Notes under the pieces: model-generated
What the model saw: the letters and a program-made list of their open reading frames with translations, nothing else
What the model was told of the DNA's origin: nothing
Databases searched by the model: none
NCBI GenBank assembly: GCA_001794015.1
Contig: MGIZ01000034.1
Location: 1 to 6,129 of the forward strand
Length of the DNA: 6,129 bases
Direction of reading: 5' to 3'
From: Candidatus Yanofskybacteria bacterium RIFCSPHIGHO2_01_FULL_39_8b
GTDB lineage: Bacteria; Patescibacteriota; Minisyncoccia; 2-02-FULL-40-12; GWA2-44-9
Program-made: the position numbers and the translations under genes
Shown here: piece by piece, positions 5,701-6,129 of the stretch
Layout of the letters: each line of letters opens with the position of its first letter
Numbering within the stretch: position 1 is the first letter of the stretch

Positions 5701-6129
5701 ATTGTAAATTTTTTGCAGGTTTCTCCCGCGGATGTAATTACTGCCGTAGTCCCGATTTCCAAAGATCAAAAAGGAGAATACCTGTTTATGGTAACGGCTA
5801 ACGGCGTGGTTAAGAAAGTAGACATGGATTCGTTCTCTCAAGTTAGAAAGAGCGGGATGGTGGCGATAAAGCTTAAGGGTAATGATGAGTTGGGATGGGT
5901 TTTATCCACTTCCGGCAAAGACCAGGTAATGCTTGTTACTTCAGGCGGCAATGCGATTAGGTTTAAAGAAAACGATGTTCGTCCGATGGGAAGAGGGGCT
6001 TCGGGCGTTATTGGCATTAGATTAGAAAAAGACCAGCGGGTTGTCGGCGCTGACGTTGTGCCTTCGGGGGTGGAGAAGGGCCTTCAGATATTAGTAGTGA
6101 TGGGGAACGGTTACGGTAAAAGATCAGAC
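2767..6129 (+). CDS. gyrA: DNA gyrase subunit A precursor with in-frame intein, 3' end outside the window
   Basis: Catalytic subunit of DNA gyrase, which with GyrB introduces negative supercoils by passing DNA through a double-strand break. The frame is open for 1121 codons to the window edge. After removal of the 391-residue intein (precursor residues 114-504), 730 GyrA residues remain; the family usually runs to about 800-870, so the last part of the C-terminal beta-pinwheel is missing. Visible landmarks in mature numbering: the N-terminal [27 protein letters not shown] segment, [10 protein letters not shown] in the winged-helix region, catalytic Tyr125 in [22 protein letters not shown] near 177, a coiled-coil stretch rich in K/E around 410-500, and the GyrA box QKRGGKG at 529-535, which marks true gyrase rather than topoisomerase IV. 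Start: ATG 2767, agreeing with other GyrA N-termini; no Shine-Dalgarno precedes it. Function requires intein splicing. Confidence 0.95.
   Translation, partial: [1121 protein letters not shown]
3556..3651 (+). other. HNH endonuclease motif inside the intein
   Basis: Intein residues 151-182. [20 protein letters not shown] followed by WSEHWKIHH matches the classic HNH pattern: a first pair of histidines (153-154) with D156, the central asparagines (161-163 and 165-166 around P164), then E174-H175 and H179-H180. These residues hold the metal and cut DNA in homing endonucleases. None of the key positions is lost, so nuclease activity is plausible. The natural target would be an intein-free gyrA allele at the joined GNFG-SIDGD site. 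Confidence 0.85.
3661..3945 (+). repeat. Array of about five 21-residue W-x-D-P protein repeats in the intein
   Basis: Intein residues about 186-280. The repeats open at NPEYRKK (189), SDPVNKTKK (205), QDDSYRNK (226), LDHPEKRKE (247) and QDPEYQ (269). They are preceded at regular distance by W204, W225, I246 and W268, giving spacings of 21, 21 and 22. Each unit appears to be a basic helix ending in an aromatic residue and the turn x-D-P. Such units resemble nuclease-associated modular DNA-binding repeats (NUMOD-like) that accompany HNH and GIY-YIG homing enzymes. A DNA-recognition role is inferred. They are followed by a less repetitive helical segment (295-345: [15 protein letters not shown], then [17 protein letters not shown]) that may be another DNA-binding unit. 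Confidence 0.65.

Overview
The window looks like a chromosomal segment of an uncultured, AT-rich bacterium with a compact genome, most likely a Candidate Phyla Radiation (Patescibacteria) member. That placement is an inference from the short four-domain ribosomal protein S1, the small conserved-looking membrane protein next to gyrA, the short low-complexity palindromic spacers, the absence of clear Shine-Dalgarno sequences, and a repeat peptide (PSTGSGQA) of a kind I recall from such genomes. No marker gene for taxonomy is present.

Layout. Bases 1-178 hold no confident gene, only a possible 39-codon remnant. A hairpin terminator (179-207) closes the leftward gene for ribosomal protein S1 (rpsA, 224-1330, minus strand). 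An AT-rich divergent spacer (1331-1547) carries a promoter on each side, both placed so close to the start codon that the transcripts would be leaderless or nearly so. Rightward follow an MBL-fold metal-dependent hydrolase (1548-2207), a 117-residue single-pass membrane protein of unknown function (2281-2634) and gyrA (2767 to the window edge, 3' end missing).

The main discovery is that gyrA is interrupted in frame by a 391-residue intein (3106-4278). It sits in the conserved GNFG|S sequence of the DNA-cleavage domain, 12 residues before the catalytic tyrosine. The intein keeps the residues expected for splicing (Cys1, a T-x-x-H block B, a C-terminal His-Asn and a following Ser). It also contains an intact HNH homing-endonuclease motif followed by an array of about five 21-residue W-x-D-P repeats, probably a DNA-recognition module. 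The GyrA on either side is well conserved and has a GyrA box (QKRGGKG), so the host depends on splicing for active gyrase.

A second theme is the spacers. Each of the three spacers right of rpsA contains a long quasi-palindrome built from a different short word: 7-nt units at 2206-2277, TTTCGAA-type words at 2642-2755, and a weaker AT-rich one at 1381-1481. A separate small palindromic repeat lies inside the hydrolase gene in frame. The genes have no obvious shared pathway; the rightward three may be read together, but the spacer palindromes could separate them.
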